From: Candidatus Woesearchaeota archaeon
Lineage (GTDB): Archaea > Nanobdellota > Nanobdellia > SCGC-AAA011-G17 > ARS1403
NCBI GenBank assembly: GCA_016181275.1
Contig: JACOZQ010000025.1
Coordinates: 1 to 42,638 of the forward strand
Length of the DNA: 42,638 bases
Reading direction: 5' to 3'
The notes under the pieces were generated by a model. That model was not told the DNA's origin. It was given only the letters and a program-made list of their open reading frames with translations, and searched no databases. The position numbers and the translations under genes were made by a program. Numbering within the stretch: position 1 is the first letter of the stretch; each line of letters opens with the position of its first letter. This document shows positions 25,835-35,586 of the stretch, one piece after another.

Positions 25835-27186
25835 GTTTTTTTCTTGATCTTAAAATTTTTTAATAATTTTCTCAAATCTAAATGAGAAACTTCGTCCAAT
25901 TCGTAATCGACATTTATAATGGGCTTGTTTATTCTTAACAATTTTGATAAATTAAAAGGACTGCCATCAATTACAAGATCACATCTCGCCTTGTTTATTG
26001 TATTTTCCAGGTCTTTAATCTGTTTATGGTTATAACCCATTGCCGGCAGAAGTTTTTTTAATCTTGGATATTTCTTGTACACATCTTTTATTGAGCCTAC
26101 TGCATATTTTTCAGCATCTACTATGTTTTTTGCCTTATATCTTTTAGCTGCTACTGTTCCTGCACCATATTCCATCTCTCCATGAGTTAATGTTGGACCA
26201 TCTTCTACTACCAAAACTTGTTTATTTTTAATCATCTCAGATTTATCAACAATTATTTTTGATTTAGCCATAATTACTTTTGCTTTTGGATTATATTGTT
26301 TTATATTTTCTAATACTGTTTTAATACCTTCTTTTGGAGCCGTATCAAGTTTATTCACAACAAAAACATCTGCCATTAAAAAGTTGGCTTCACCAGGATG
26401 ATATCTTAATTCATGTCCTGCTCTAAGAGGATCCACAACGACGATCAGCAAGTTTGGTTTATAAAAAGCTAAATCATTATTTCCTCCATCCCATACCACT
26501 ACTTCTGCTTCTTTTTCAGCTCTTTTTATTATCTTCTTATAATCAACTCCTGCATAAATAGGAATTCCTAAATTTATCCAAGGCTCATACTCTTCTCTTT
26601 CTTCTATTGTAACATCTGCTTTTTTTAGATCTTCATAATTAGCAAATCGTTGGACTTCTTCTTTTAACAAATCTCCATAGGGCATTGGATGTCTTATCGC
26701 AGCTACTTTATATCCCATATCTCTTAAAATAATTCCAATCTTTCTTGATGTCTGTGATTTCCCACTTCCTGTCCTAACTGCACATACTGCAATAATAGGA
26801 ATATTATTTTTTATCATTGTCGAGCTCGGTCCTAATAGATAAAAATCAGCTCCTGCTGCCAAGCACATTGAAGCCTTGTGCATTACATATTCATGAGAAA
26901 CATCTGAATAAGCGAAAACAACTTTATCCACTTTTAATTTCTTTATTAAGTGTGTGAACTGAGACTCAGGATAGAAAGGAATATTTTTTTTATATAATCT
27001 TCCTGCTAATTTTTGAGGAAAACTTCTTTTTTCTATTCCAGGAATTTGGTTTTGTGTAAATGCTACAACTTCATAATATGGATTGTCTTTGAAATACTGC
27101 AGGAAAACATGATACACGCGGAGTTCTCATAGAGATACTCTATCGCGACCTGCAGCTCCCATAATTAACACTCTTTTTTTCTTCAT
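25831..27186 (-). pseudogene. cpgS: Cyclic 2,3-diphosphoglycerate synthetase-like GTPase with in-frame TGA (27127-27129) inside a 27-nt insertion
   Basis: The ORF from 27117 lacks the N-terminus. Upstream same-frame codons read MKKKRVLIMGAAGRD-[RVSL*ELRV]-YHVFLQYFKDNPYYEVVAFTQNQIPG, with SD GAGGTGAATA before ATG 27186. CAVRTGSGKSQTSRKI P-loop. Confidence 0.8.
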
Positions 27187-27230
27187 TATTCACCTCTTTG
27201 TTATTCTCTTTATTTTTGTTTTTTATAAAT

Positions 27231-27587
27231 TTATGGCTTTCTTTTTATCAATGACATTCCTAATATATCACATTTAACGCCAAAACAGCTTACTCTAACA
27301 TCTTTATCATTATATTTTCCAGCTAGTACTGAGAAGCCTAAAAATATGTCTGGTTGTTTTATCACCTCCTTAAATATATAGAAAGCTTCTTTTGGAACTA
27401 TGTGGATAAAATAACTATTTAGTCTGTTCTCTTCAGTTAGGATATAATGCTCTTTAAATTCTTTAACTCCTGGTTTGATTGGAACTTTATTATCTTGAAC
27501 ACGCGAAACTAATTGGGAGAATAATTTTTGGTATTTTGCTTTGTTTTTTACATCTAATTCTGAGAGTTCGTTTTTCCAAAAGTTCAT
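27231..27587 (-). CDS. Hypothetical protein (118 aa)
   Basis: ORF only; no recognised domain. Confidence 0.5.
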   Translation of the reverse strand: MNFWKNELSELDVKNKAKYQKLFSQLVSRVQDNKVPIKPGVKEFKEHYILTEENRLNSYFIHIVPKEAFYIFKEVIKQPDIFLGFSVLAGKYNDKDVRVSCFGVKCDILGMSLIKRKP

Positions 27588-27619
27588 TTTATTATTGTAC
27601 CTTTTTTTATTTAAAGCTT

Positions 27620-27892
27620 TCAGTATATTTTATCATGATGGTCAAAATCTTCAAATAAAATAAAGTTATTTTCCTTATCAACCTTAAAGATTAAGACAAA
27701 ATGCTTGTCTATATGGACCCTCTTGAAATCTTTTAATTCACGTCTTAGGTTTTTATATCTCTCTATTGAATTTATGTCATTATTTACAATCTCTTTTACC
27801 TTTTCATTTATTATTTTAACCTTTTCTTTATCTTTCTTTAGAAGTTTCCTTATTTTTATTTTTAATTCGTCACTTAGATCAAAATCAAACAA
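27620..27892 (-). CDS. RelE/ParE-like toxin
   Basis: ERYKNLRRELKDFKRVHIDKHFVLIFKVDKENNFILFEDFDHHDKIY, YafQ/RelE-type C-terminus. Confidence 0.82.
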   Translation of the reverse strand: MFDFDLSDELKIKIRKLLKKDKEKVKIINEKVKEIVNNDINSIERYKNLRRELKDFKRVHIDKHFVLIFKVDKENNFILFEDFDHHDKIY

Positions 27893-27893
27893 T

Positions 27894-28148
27894 TTAAGAG
27901 ACCTCGCATAATTTATCCAACTCTTTTAGAGTCATTTTTCTGTTACCATATCTCCTAAGATGTTTTTTATCAATTTCTATTAGTTCTTTGATATATTCAT
28001 CTTTTGCTTCTTTTTCAACAATTTCCTCTCCGAACATATTAGTAAATTTGTTTAGGGCTTCAGATTTGTCTTTTAAGTCAAATTTTACTTTTATCATATT
28101 TAGAACTTTGTTTGTATACTCAGTTATATTTAATCTTGCAGCTATCAT
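27894..28148 (-). CDS. Antitoxin (RHH, DUF2683-like)
   Basis: LNITEYTNKVLNMIKVKFDLKDKSEALNKFTNMFGEEIVEKEAKDEYIKELIEID; directly upstream of the toxin. Confidence 0.8.
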   Translation of the reverse strand: MIAARLNITEYTNKVLNMIKVKFDLKDKSEALNKFTNMFGEEIVEKEAKDEYIKELIEIDKKHLRRYGNRKMTLKELDKLCEVS

Positions 28149-28205
28149 TTTGCCTCCTGTGATTTTATGTGTATATGAAGTGCTTTTATGTGTATATAAA
28201 GATTT

Positions 28206-29120
28206 CTATCTAAGAATTATTGTCCCTTTCTTTCCTTCCAAAGCCTTCTGTAAATTTTCAGAAGAAGTAATTATAACTTTTTTTCCTTTATCTTCCAGAA
28301 AATTAATCGCCGCTTGTATTTTAGGTCCCATGCTACCTGGCGGAAAATGCCCTTGAAATTGTAATTCTTTTATTTTTTCCAAGGAAATTTCCTTTATTGG
28401 CTTTTGTTTTTTTGTTCCATAATTTAAATAAGCATATGGAACTGATGTTAACATAATCAGATAAGATGCCTTTATTGAAGAAGCTAAACAAGCTGAAGCC
28501 AGATCTTTATCAATAACTGCTTCAATTCCTTTTAATCTAGAATTTGTTTTTACAACAGGGATTCCTCCTCCACCCGCTGCTATTACTATGGTATCCTTTA
28601 TTAATTTTTTAATTGTCTTTTTTTCTATTATTTCAATAGGCTTTGGTGAAGAAACAACTCTTCTATATCCTCGATTAGAATCTTTTTTTATTTTATATTT
28701 ATTCTTTAATTTTTGAGCTTGGGATTTTGTGTAAAATGGGCCAATGAACTTAGTTGGATTTTTGAAAGCTGGATCATCTTTGGAAACTAAAACTTGAGTT
28801 AAAATGGTTGCAACATTTTTTTTATGATCTCTTAAAGAATTAATTAGCTGCTCTTCTAAAGGATAGCCGATTAAGCCCTGTGATTCAGCTCCTAAAATAT
28901 CTAAAGGCATAGGAGGAATTTTATTTTTTGCTATTTCATTTTGAAGGGCTAAATAACCGATTTCTGGACCATTTCCATGAGTTATAACAACTTGATTTTC
29001 TTTTATTATTCTAGACAAGTAATTAGAAGTTTTTTTAATATTTGAGATTAAAGTTTCATATTTTTGTTTTTCATTTTTTTGCAATAATGCATTTCCACCC
29101 AGAGCTATGACAATTTTCAT
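28206..29120 (-). CDS. arcC: Carbamate kinase
   Basis: KIVIALGGNALLQ, VVITHGNGPEIGYLALQ, RRVVSSPKP, VIAAGGGGIPV, FPPGSMGPKIQAAINFLE. Confidence 0.95.
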   Translation of the reverse strand: MKIVIALGGNALLQKNEKQKYETLISNIKKTSNYLSRIIKENQVVITHGNGPEIGYLALQNEIAKNKIPPMPLDILGAESQGLIGYPLEEQLINSLRDHKKNVATILTQVLVSKDDPAFKNPTKFIGPFYTKSQAQKLKNKYKIKKDSNRGYRRVVSSPKPIEIIEKKTIKKLIKDTIVIAAGGGGIPVVKTNSRLKGIEAVIDKDLASACLASSIKASYLIMLTSVPYAYLNYGTKKQKPIKEISLEKIKELQFQGHFPPGSMGPKIQAAINFLEDKGKKVIITSSENLQKALEGKKGTIILR

Positions 29121-30398
29121 TTAGGTATGGCTTTCTCCGCATGTCAGATAATTACAAATTTTTCCTGTATGTTTAAATCCTGGCTTGTTGATTTTTTTAT
29201 TTACTGATTCAAAAATTTCCAATGCCTGATCAACTTCTTTTTCTGAAACAATATAAGGAGGGATAACTCGAATTCCTTTTTGACCACATCCTAATAAAAC
29301 TAAACCATTTTTTAATGCTTCAATAATGAAATTATTTCTTGTATCTTTATTTTTTAAATCGAATGCAAGCATCAATCCTTTGCCGCGAACGTTTTCAAAA
29401 TTTAAATCTTCTAAATTATTTTTTAGATAATTTCCAACATTGGAAATATGATTCAGCAATTTTTTCTTTTTTATTATTTCAATTGTCTTTAATCCGAGAG
29501 CTAAATCCAGAGTATGACCTCCACCCCATGTTGATGAGATGCTTCCTGATTCTACTGAAAATTTTTTACTTGCTACCGTAGCTCCAACTTGCAATGCTTT
29601 AGCTGAGCTCATCAAATCCGGCTGGATATTAAAATGCTGATGTGCCCACCATTTTCCTGTTCTTCCCATTCCTGACTGGACCTCGTCTAGAATTAATGGA
29701 ATGCCATATTGCTTCGTTATTTTTCTAATATCTTTGACTAATTTTTCAGGAGCTACATTATAACCCCCTTCTCCCTGGATTGTTTCCATCAAAACAAATG
29801 CTATACTAGAAGTGGAATTTTGCTTTATTATTTTTTTAAATTTCTCGATAGCATCTTCTGAAAATGGAAGTGTTTTATTTGGGACTGTAAAATAATTTAA
29901 TTTTTGAATTGGTTTTGAATGAGTGTAAGACAATGCTCCTAGAGTTCTTCCATGGAAATCATTTTGAAAAGAAATTCCAAATTTTGCTTTTTTCTGCTTC
30001 CTCATTGCTAACTTAATGCAGTTTTCAACAGCTTCAGCTCCTGAATTAATTAAAAAAGCCTGATTTAGATTTTTTGGAACTATTGTCATCAATTCTTCCA
30101 ATAAATCAGCATGCTCTTTTACATTGAAATCTTGTCCTGCATATTTTACGGGATGTTTTTTATAGCTTTTAATTACTTTATTCAGCCCTTTATTATTATA
30201 GCCAAGAGGATTAGAAGCTATCTGAGAAGCAAAATCCAAAAAGATATTTCCGTCTATGTCTTGGAAATAGCAACCATTTCCTTTTTTAGAATGAACATAA
30301 GGATAGGGATCTGAATAAGCGATGTTTAATTTTCTAATTTTTTTTATAATTATTTCTGATCCAGGTCCCGGCAGGCTTGTTTTTATTCTAGGTTTCAA
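29121..30398 (-). CDS. Class III aminotransferase (acetylornithine/ornithine/4-aminobutyrate type)
   Basis: FLDFASQIASNPLGYNN, INSGAEAVENCIKLA, IPLILDEVQSGMGRTGKWWAHQH, SSAKALQVGA. Confidence 0.9.
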   Translation of the reverse strand: MKPRIKTSLPGPGSEIIIKKIRKLNIAYSDPYPYVHSKKGNGCYFQDIDGNIFLDFASQIASNPLGYNNKGLNKVIKSYKKHPVKYAGQDFNVKEHADLLEELMTIVPKNLNQAFLINSGAEAVENCIKLAMRKQKKAKFGISFQNDFHGRTLGALSYTHSKPIQKLNYFTVPNKTLPFSEDAIEKFKKIIKQNSTSSIAFVLMETIQGEGGYNVAPEKLVKDIRKITKQYGIPLILDEVQSGMGRTGKWWAHQHFNIQPDLMSSAKALQVGATVASKKFSVESGSISSTWGGGHTLDLALGLKTIEIIKKKKLLNHISNVGNYLKNNLEDLNFENVRGKGLMLAFDLKNKDTRNNFIIEALKNGLVLLGCGQKGIRVIPPYIVSEKEVDQALEIFESVNKKINKPGFKHTGKICNYLTCGESHT

Positions 30399-30596
30399 AA
30401 TAATACACCCTTTCTTCTATGTTGTTTAATATATATTTAATTTTATGTTTTTTATAATTACTGATATATTTATATATTAATAAAGTAGATGATTGAATAG
30501 AGAGGTGATAAAATAATTTTTGTGTATGCTATTATGAATTGTTTACGATAAAGATACACTTACAATTAATTATTGCCTTCTAAAATAGTGATAACG

Positions 30597-31775
30597 ATGA
30601 AAAAGATTGGAAGGATATTGACTAAAGCGATTACAAGTGCAGTTATTGCTTTAGGATGCGATAATTTTGATTCGAAAGAAAATCCAGTATCCTATAAAAA
30701 TGCCAATAGGTCTGTTGTAATAGAAAATAGATTATTCGAGGAAAATTCTCCTGATCTGGAAAGCAAAATACAAGAGTTAAGAGAAGAATATGGAATTGAA
30801 AAATCTAAATCCGATAATTTTAGAATTATAGATAAACAGAGCTCGAGGAGGTTATCAAAAACAACTGCTGGAAATGAAACACCAGAATGGATAAATTTCT
30901 TTCAAATCTCTGGAGACTTTAATGATGATGGAAAAGTCAGTTTTGAAGACTTGGTCTTGCTTGCTCAGGGATATAATTTAAAAGACTTAAAATATGATCT
31001 TAGTGGAGATGGAATCATCGATAAGCTTGATTTTGGAATTTTTGTAGGTCAGTTTGGTAGAGAATTAAAAAATAATTTAGAAATTAAAGCTTTTCCAACT
31101 TGGGCTTATGGATATAACAATATAAGTAATATGGTGGGAGCAAAATTAAATGAAGGAAATGCTTATAGTTATTTAATTGATGGAAAAATTGTAAATTCTA
31201 GAATGATACAAAGCCATATGGTCTACTCGGGAGATCTTTTAATGAGATTAAATTTAGATAATTTTGCTGGAAAAAATGTAAAAATCGGAATGGTTGAGCA
31301 TGAAATACAACAAATCGGAGATTTCTTATGGGCGGATCCGGTACAATGGGGGGAGAGGGAATATCGAGTTCCTAAGGTGATATATAGAGGAAAAGACAAA
31401 TATTTAATATTAAGATTTTTTGAAGATCAAGAGCAATATGAAAAGATTGTTCCAAAACCTGCAAGAGACTTTGATGCTAAAAATCCAAATCATTTAGTTT
31501 ATTTTGGTTATAAACCCAAAGAAGTGGAATTTAATATTTTTTCTCCTTATAATGCATTCATGACGATTGAGATTAATGGAAATCCTTTAAATTTAAATGG
31601 TGATGATATTTCTCTTACAACTTCTTATGGTCATGCTTATGTTGTTCCTTATAGCATTAATGGAAATGAGATTAGAATTGATATTTGGAATGGATTTTCT
31701 CTAAGAGAAACAATAGCTACAGATCAAAGAATAAGGTCTGGATTAAATATACTGCCAATAGCAACTGAGTTTTAA
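30597..31775 (+). CDS. Putative lipoprotein with dockerin type I-like repeats
   Basis: Lipobox-like AVIALGCDN after basic N-terminus; FNDDGKVSFEDLVLLAQGYN...YDLSGDGIIDKLDFGIFVGQFG tandem Ca-binding-like repeats. Confidence 0.7.
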   Translation: MKKIGRILTKAITSAVIALGCDNFDSKENPVSYKNANRSVVIENRLFEENSPDLESKIQELREEYGIEKSKSDNFRIIDKQSSRRLSKTTAGNETPEWINFFQISGDFNDDGKVSFEDLVLLAQGYNLKDLKYDLSGDGIIDKLDFGIFVGQFGRELKNNLEIKAFPTWAYGYNNISNMVGAKLNEGNAYSYLIDGKIVNSRMIQSHMVYSGDLLMRLNLDNFAGKNVKIGMVEHEIQQIGDFLWADPVQWGEREYRVPKVIYRGKDKYLILRFFEDQEQYEKIVPKPARDFDAKNPNHLVYFGYKPKEVEFNIFSPYNAFMTIEINGNPLNLNGDDISLTTSYGHAYVVPYSINGNEIRIDIWNGFSLRETIATDQRIRSGLNILPIATEF

Positions 31776-31789
31776 AGTGATAAAAGAAA

Positions 31790-33244
31790 TTAATCAATAC
31801 CTTGGGCTTTCTGCAGCTTTCCTGAAAAATCAATGTAAACTGCTTTCTCCTCGCTGAATTCATCTAAGCTCCAGCCAGCTTCTTTTCCCCAACCAGTATC
31901 TTTTGTCCCACCAAACGGAAGATGAACTTCAGCTCCTATTGTCGAAGAATTGACATATATAATTCCAAATTCTAATTCATTAATTGCTCTGAATGCATAC
32001 TGCATATTTTCTGTATAAATTGCCGAGGACAAGCCATACTTAACTCCATTGCAAACTTTTATTGCTTCATCTATATTTTTTATTTTTATTAAAACCGTTA
32101 TCGGCCCGAAAATTTCCTCCTGAGCTAATCTTGAATTTGGCTTAACATCTGTGAAAACTGTTGGCTTGAAAAAAAATCCTTTTCCTTTTACCCCCTCTCC
32201 TCCACACAATAATTTTGCTCCTTCCTGCTTGCCAATATCAACATACTGATAAGATTTTTGCAGAGCTGATTTGTTTATTAATGGGCCTATATCTGAATTT
32301 TTCGACATACCATTTCCACATCTTAACTTTTTAGCTTTACCAGTTAGCATCTTTTCAAACTTGCTGAAAATTTTTTCATGAACAATAACTCTAGATGCGG
32401 CCGTGCATCTTTGCCCTGTTGTTCCAAATGCGCCCCATAAAACACCTTCTAAAGCAAGCTTAAGATTAGCATCTTCCATAATTATAATTGCATTCTTACT
32501 TCCCAATTCCAAACTAACTTTTTTAAGCCCTGCATTTTCTCTTATGAATTTTCCTGTATCTCTCGAGCCTGTAAATGACAAACCGTGAATTCTTGGATTC
32601 CTTATTATTGGATTTCCAACTTTATTTCCTGAACCGGTTACTAAATTCAAAACACCCTTTGGCAATCCTGCTTTCTCTATTATCTTTATCAGCTCAACTG
32701 CGCATAAAGGCGTATCTGAAGCCGGCTTGAAAATAATTGTATTACCACAGATTAATGCCGGAGCTATTTTCCATGATGGAATTGCTATCGGAAAGTTCCA
32801 GGGAGTAATTAAACCAACAACGCCAATTGGAATCCTGATTGTCGCATCGAATTTATTTTTTAATTCGCTTGGAGTTGTCCTTCCAAATAACCTGCGACCT
32901 TCTCCTGCCATGTATTCAAAAATATCAATTGCCTCCTGGACATCTCCAGCTGCTTCCTTGTAAACTTTCCCCATTTCTTTAACTTCTAACTTAGTTAAAC
33001 GGTCTTTATCCTTCTTTAATAAATCACGAATCTTGAAAAGGATTTCAGCTCGTTTTGGAGCTGGCGTATCTCTCCATAAAGAAAAATATTTTTCAGCTGC
33101 CTGAACAGCGAGCTCAACATCATTCTCATCAGAATCCTGAAATTTTGCAATTGGCTGCTCAGTAGCCGGGTCTAAAGAAACAAATAATTTTTTAGTCTTT
33201 GAAGAGATCCATTTTCCATCTATGTAATTTTTATAAGTTTGAAT
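31790..33244 (-). CDS. NAD(P)-dependent aldehyde/succinate-semialdehyde dehydrogenase family, probable ATT start
   Basis: The track ORF starts at 32974 (MGKVYKEAAGD), but the same frame extends upstream as IQTYKNYIDGKWISSKTKKLFVSLDPATEQPIAKFQ...KLEVKEMGKVY, normal ALDH N-terminus. GGTGA at 33251-33255, then ATT at 33242-33244. Confidence 0.88.
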   Translation of the reverse strand: MQTYKNYIDGKWISSKTKKLFVSLDPATEQPIAKFQDSDENDVELAVQAAEKYFSLWRDTPAPKRAEILFKIRDLLKKDKDRLTKLEVKEMGKVYKEAAGDVQEAIDIFEYMAGEGRRLFGRTTPSELKNKFDATIRIPIGVVGLITPWNFPIAIPSWKIAPALICGNTIIFKPASDTPLCAVELIKIIEKAGLPKGVLNLVTGSGNKVGNPIIRNPRIHGLSFTGSRDTGKFIRENAGLKKVSLELGSKNAIIIMEDANLKLALEGVLWGAFGTTGQRCTAASRVIVHEKIFSKFEKMLTGKAKKLRCGNGMSKNSDIGPLINKSALQKSYQYVDIGKQEGAKLLCGGEGVKGKGFFFKPTVFTDVKPNSRLAQEEIFGPITVLIKIKNIDEAIKVCNGVKYGLSSAIYTENMQYAFRAINELEFGIIYVNSSTIGAEVHLPFGGTKDTGWGKEAGWSLDEFSEEKAVYIDFSGKLQKAQGID

Positions 33245-33302
33245 TGAACATCACCACTGAAATAATATTAATTAGAAAATATATAAAACTTATTATTATC
33301 AA

Positions 33303-34346
33303 TTATTTTTTACCAACTTTCCCCTTAAGTAATTCAAACAAAGGATTATCTGTACCAATCACCATCTTTGTTGAATCTGGCAAAGATTCTTCATAAAGAG
33401 TTAATGTTCTAACAAATCTGTAAAATTCAGGATCTTTACTAAAACCATCTGCATAGACTTTCAATGCTTCAGCATCACCTTCACCTTCTATTCCTCTTGC
33501 TTCCCTATATGCTTCAGATGTAATCTGCCTTAGATCTCTTTCTTTTTCACCCATTATTCTTTCATATTCTCCTTGTCCTTCTGAAAGATACCTTTCTGCT
33601 ATTCTACTCCTCTCGGCAATCATCCGATTCTCTACTGCCTCTTTAACGCTTTCAACATAAGTTAAACCTTTAAGCAATATTCCCATATGAGCTATTCCTA
33701 TTCCATACTCAATACAATCTCTTCTAGAATTTTCTGCTATCTCCTGCATTATCTTATCTCTTCCTTCGTAAACAGAATCAACTTTTGAGGTTTCTCTTAA
33801 CTCTGCTTCTGCAATTTGCATTTCTCTGTTATCTGTTCTTACAACCTCTATTAGATTTCTACTTGTAATTGAGTTTCTTGTTTGATTATCAATTATATCA
33901 TCCAATCTTGACTGAGCTTGATCTACATTATTAACCGTTCTCAAAAATTTTAAGGGATCAGCGATATTCCAAAGTGCTGTAAAATCTGTCCATATAAATT
34001 TTTTATCTCTAGTAGGCACTTCTTCAGGATAACCATTCCATCTTAGAAACCTTCTATCAAACTTTTGAACATCCTGAATAAATGGCATTTTAAAATATAA
34101 TCCTGCTCCTTCTGTATAAGACATTCCTTCTTGATTATAAACTTCTTTTATTCTAGAATTATCGTCTAAAGAATTTAATACAACTCTTACAGGCTTGCCA
34201 AATTGAGTAATTACAACATGCTCTGTTTAATCTACTTTATATAATGATGAATTAATTGCGATTAAACTAAATACTGCTAGTCCTAATTTTGTCAAAGACC
34301 TTCTCAAACTTCTTGGCTTATTTTTTATACTTGAGGGCTTATTCAT
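33303..34346 (-). pseudogene. hflC: SPFH/Band-7 HflC-like protein with in-frame TAA (34227-34229)
   Basis: The track ORF starts at 34124. The same frame upstream reads MNKPSSIKNKPRSLRRSLTKLGLAVFSLIAINSSLYKVD*TEHVVITQFGKPVRVV..., with ATG overlapping the stop of the hflK-like gene (ATGA). Confidence 0.8.
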
Positions 34347-35464
34347 TTTTCTTTAACTCCAGATAAATTAAACATTCTATAAAAACCAGATCCTAAACCT
34401 TTATCATCAACAATAGTTATATCCAGTCCTAGCAATACTTTTGACATAGTTTCTAAGTACAACCTCTGCTCGGTAATTCTTGGTGCTTCATTATATTCCC
34501 TCAAAACCTGCGAGAATTTATTTACATCCCCTTGAGCTTGATTTACTCTCTCTATTTTATAACCTACAGCAGTTTGAATTTGTCTTTGAGCTTCACCCCT
34601 TGCTTTTGGTATTACTTTGTTATATTCTTCCATGGCTTGATTAATTGTCTCTTCTTTTTTCTGATTAGATTGACTGACTAAATTGAAAGAAGGCCTTACT
34701 CTTAATGGTGCATTTGATGACTGCAATTTAGCAGTAACTATATTGATGCCTGTTTTATAATCATCTAATAGTTTTTGCAACTCTCTTTTTATCATAGCCT
34801 CATTTTCTATTCTGCCAATTGTTATTGCTTCATCAACACTTCCATTTCCTATTACTCTTCTTGTTACAGCCTGACTAGCATCTCTTAGTGTTTGTTTTGG
34901 ATTTTCTAAATTAAATAAATATAAAACTGGATCACTTATTTGATACTGAACAATCAACTCTACATCTGCCATATTTAAATCCCCTGTTAACATTAAGTAT
35001 TCGCTTTTTAAAACACCTTTAGCTTGTTCTCTTAGTCCTTTATCATCTTCTACAGGTTTTAATTCTGCGCTTCTAATAAGATTTTCTAAATCATTATTAC
35101 TAACTTTTCCTTGATCTATTTCTGCAACCCCCAGATATTCAGAAGTTACTCCGGGCCTTAAGGTTCTAAATCCGAACTCTTCTTTCTTGATGGTCTTAAC
35201 TGGAACTTTATCAATTCTCTCAATTCCAAACGGCCACATTAATCTTAATCCTGGTTCTGTTGTTCTAACATATTCTCCAAATCTTCGCACTACCGCCTTT
35301 GATTCTGGAGGCACAGTATATAAAGATGAAAATAAAGTCAAGGCGGCTACTGCCGGGATACCAATATTTCTAATCTTTCTTTTTAAAGACTTAAATTGTC
35401 TTATTGGTTGTTCTGGATTAGCTCCATCTTTTTCAGCAAGATATCTTATAATCTCTTCAATCAT
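34343..35464 (-). CDS. hflK: SPFH/Band-7 HflK-like protein
   Basis: YTVPPESKAVVRRFGEYVRTTEPGLRLMWPFGIERIDKVPV; LNMADVELIVQYQISDPVLYLFN. Confidence 0.88.
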   Translation of the reverse strand: MIEEIIRYLAEKDGANPEQPIRQFKSLKRKIRNIGIPAVAALTLFSSLYTVPPESKAVVRRFGEYVRTTEPGLRLMWPFGIERIDKVPVKTIKKEEFGFRTLRPGVTSEYLGVAEIDQGKVSNNDLENLIRSAELKPVEDDKGLREQAKGVLKSEYLMLTGDLNMADVELIVQYQISDPVLYLFNLENPKQTLRDASQAVTRRVIGNGSVDEAITIGRIENEAMIKRELQKLLDDYKTGINIVTAKLQSSNAPLRVRPSFNLVSQSNQKKEETINQAMEEYNKVIPKARGEAQRQIQTAVGYKIERVNQAQGDVNKFSQVLREYNEAPRITEQRLYLETMSKVLLGLDITIVDDKGLGSGFYRMFNLSGVKEK

Positions 35465-35586
35465 ACAATTATATTAAAGAATAAATCTTATAAACTTATC
35501 GTAGATTAATCACTTTATAATAGTTCTATAATTAAACTATCTGCTTTAGAGAAAATATATAAATGAAAATCTCTTATTTAATTAAC

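Noticed and set aside
27115-27141. Canonical bulge-helix-bulge archaeal intron in cpgS
   Set aside because: CGCG/CGCG could form the central helix, but one bulge would be far longer than 3 nt and the spliced product would lose the conserved Asp; kept only as an open possibility.
8906-34346. TAA reassigned as a sense codon
   Set aside because: Many genes here end normally at TAA with no homologous extension (for example pheT and nrdD), so a global code change is not supported.
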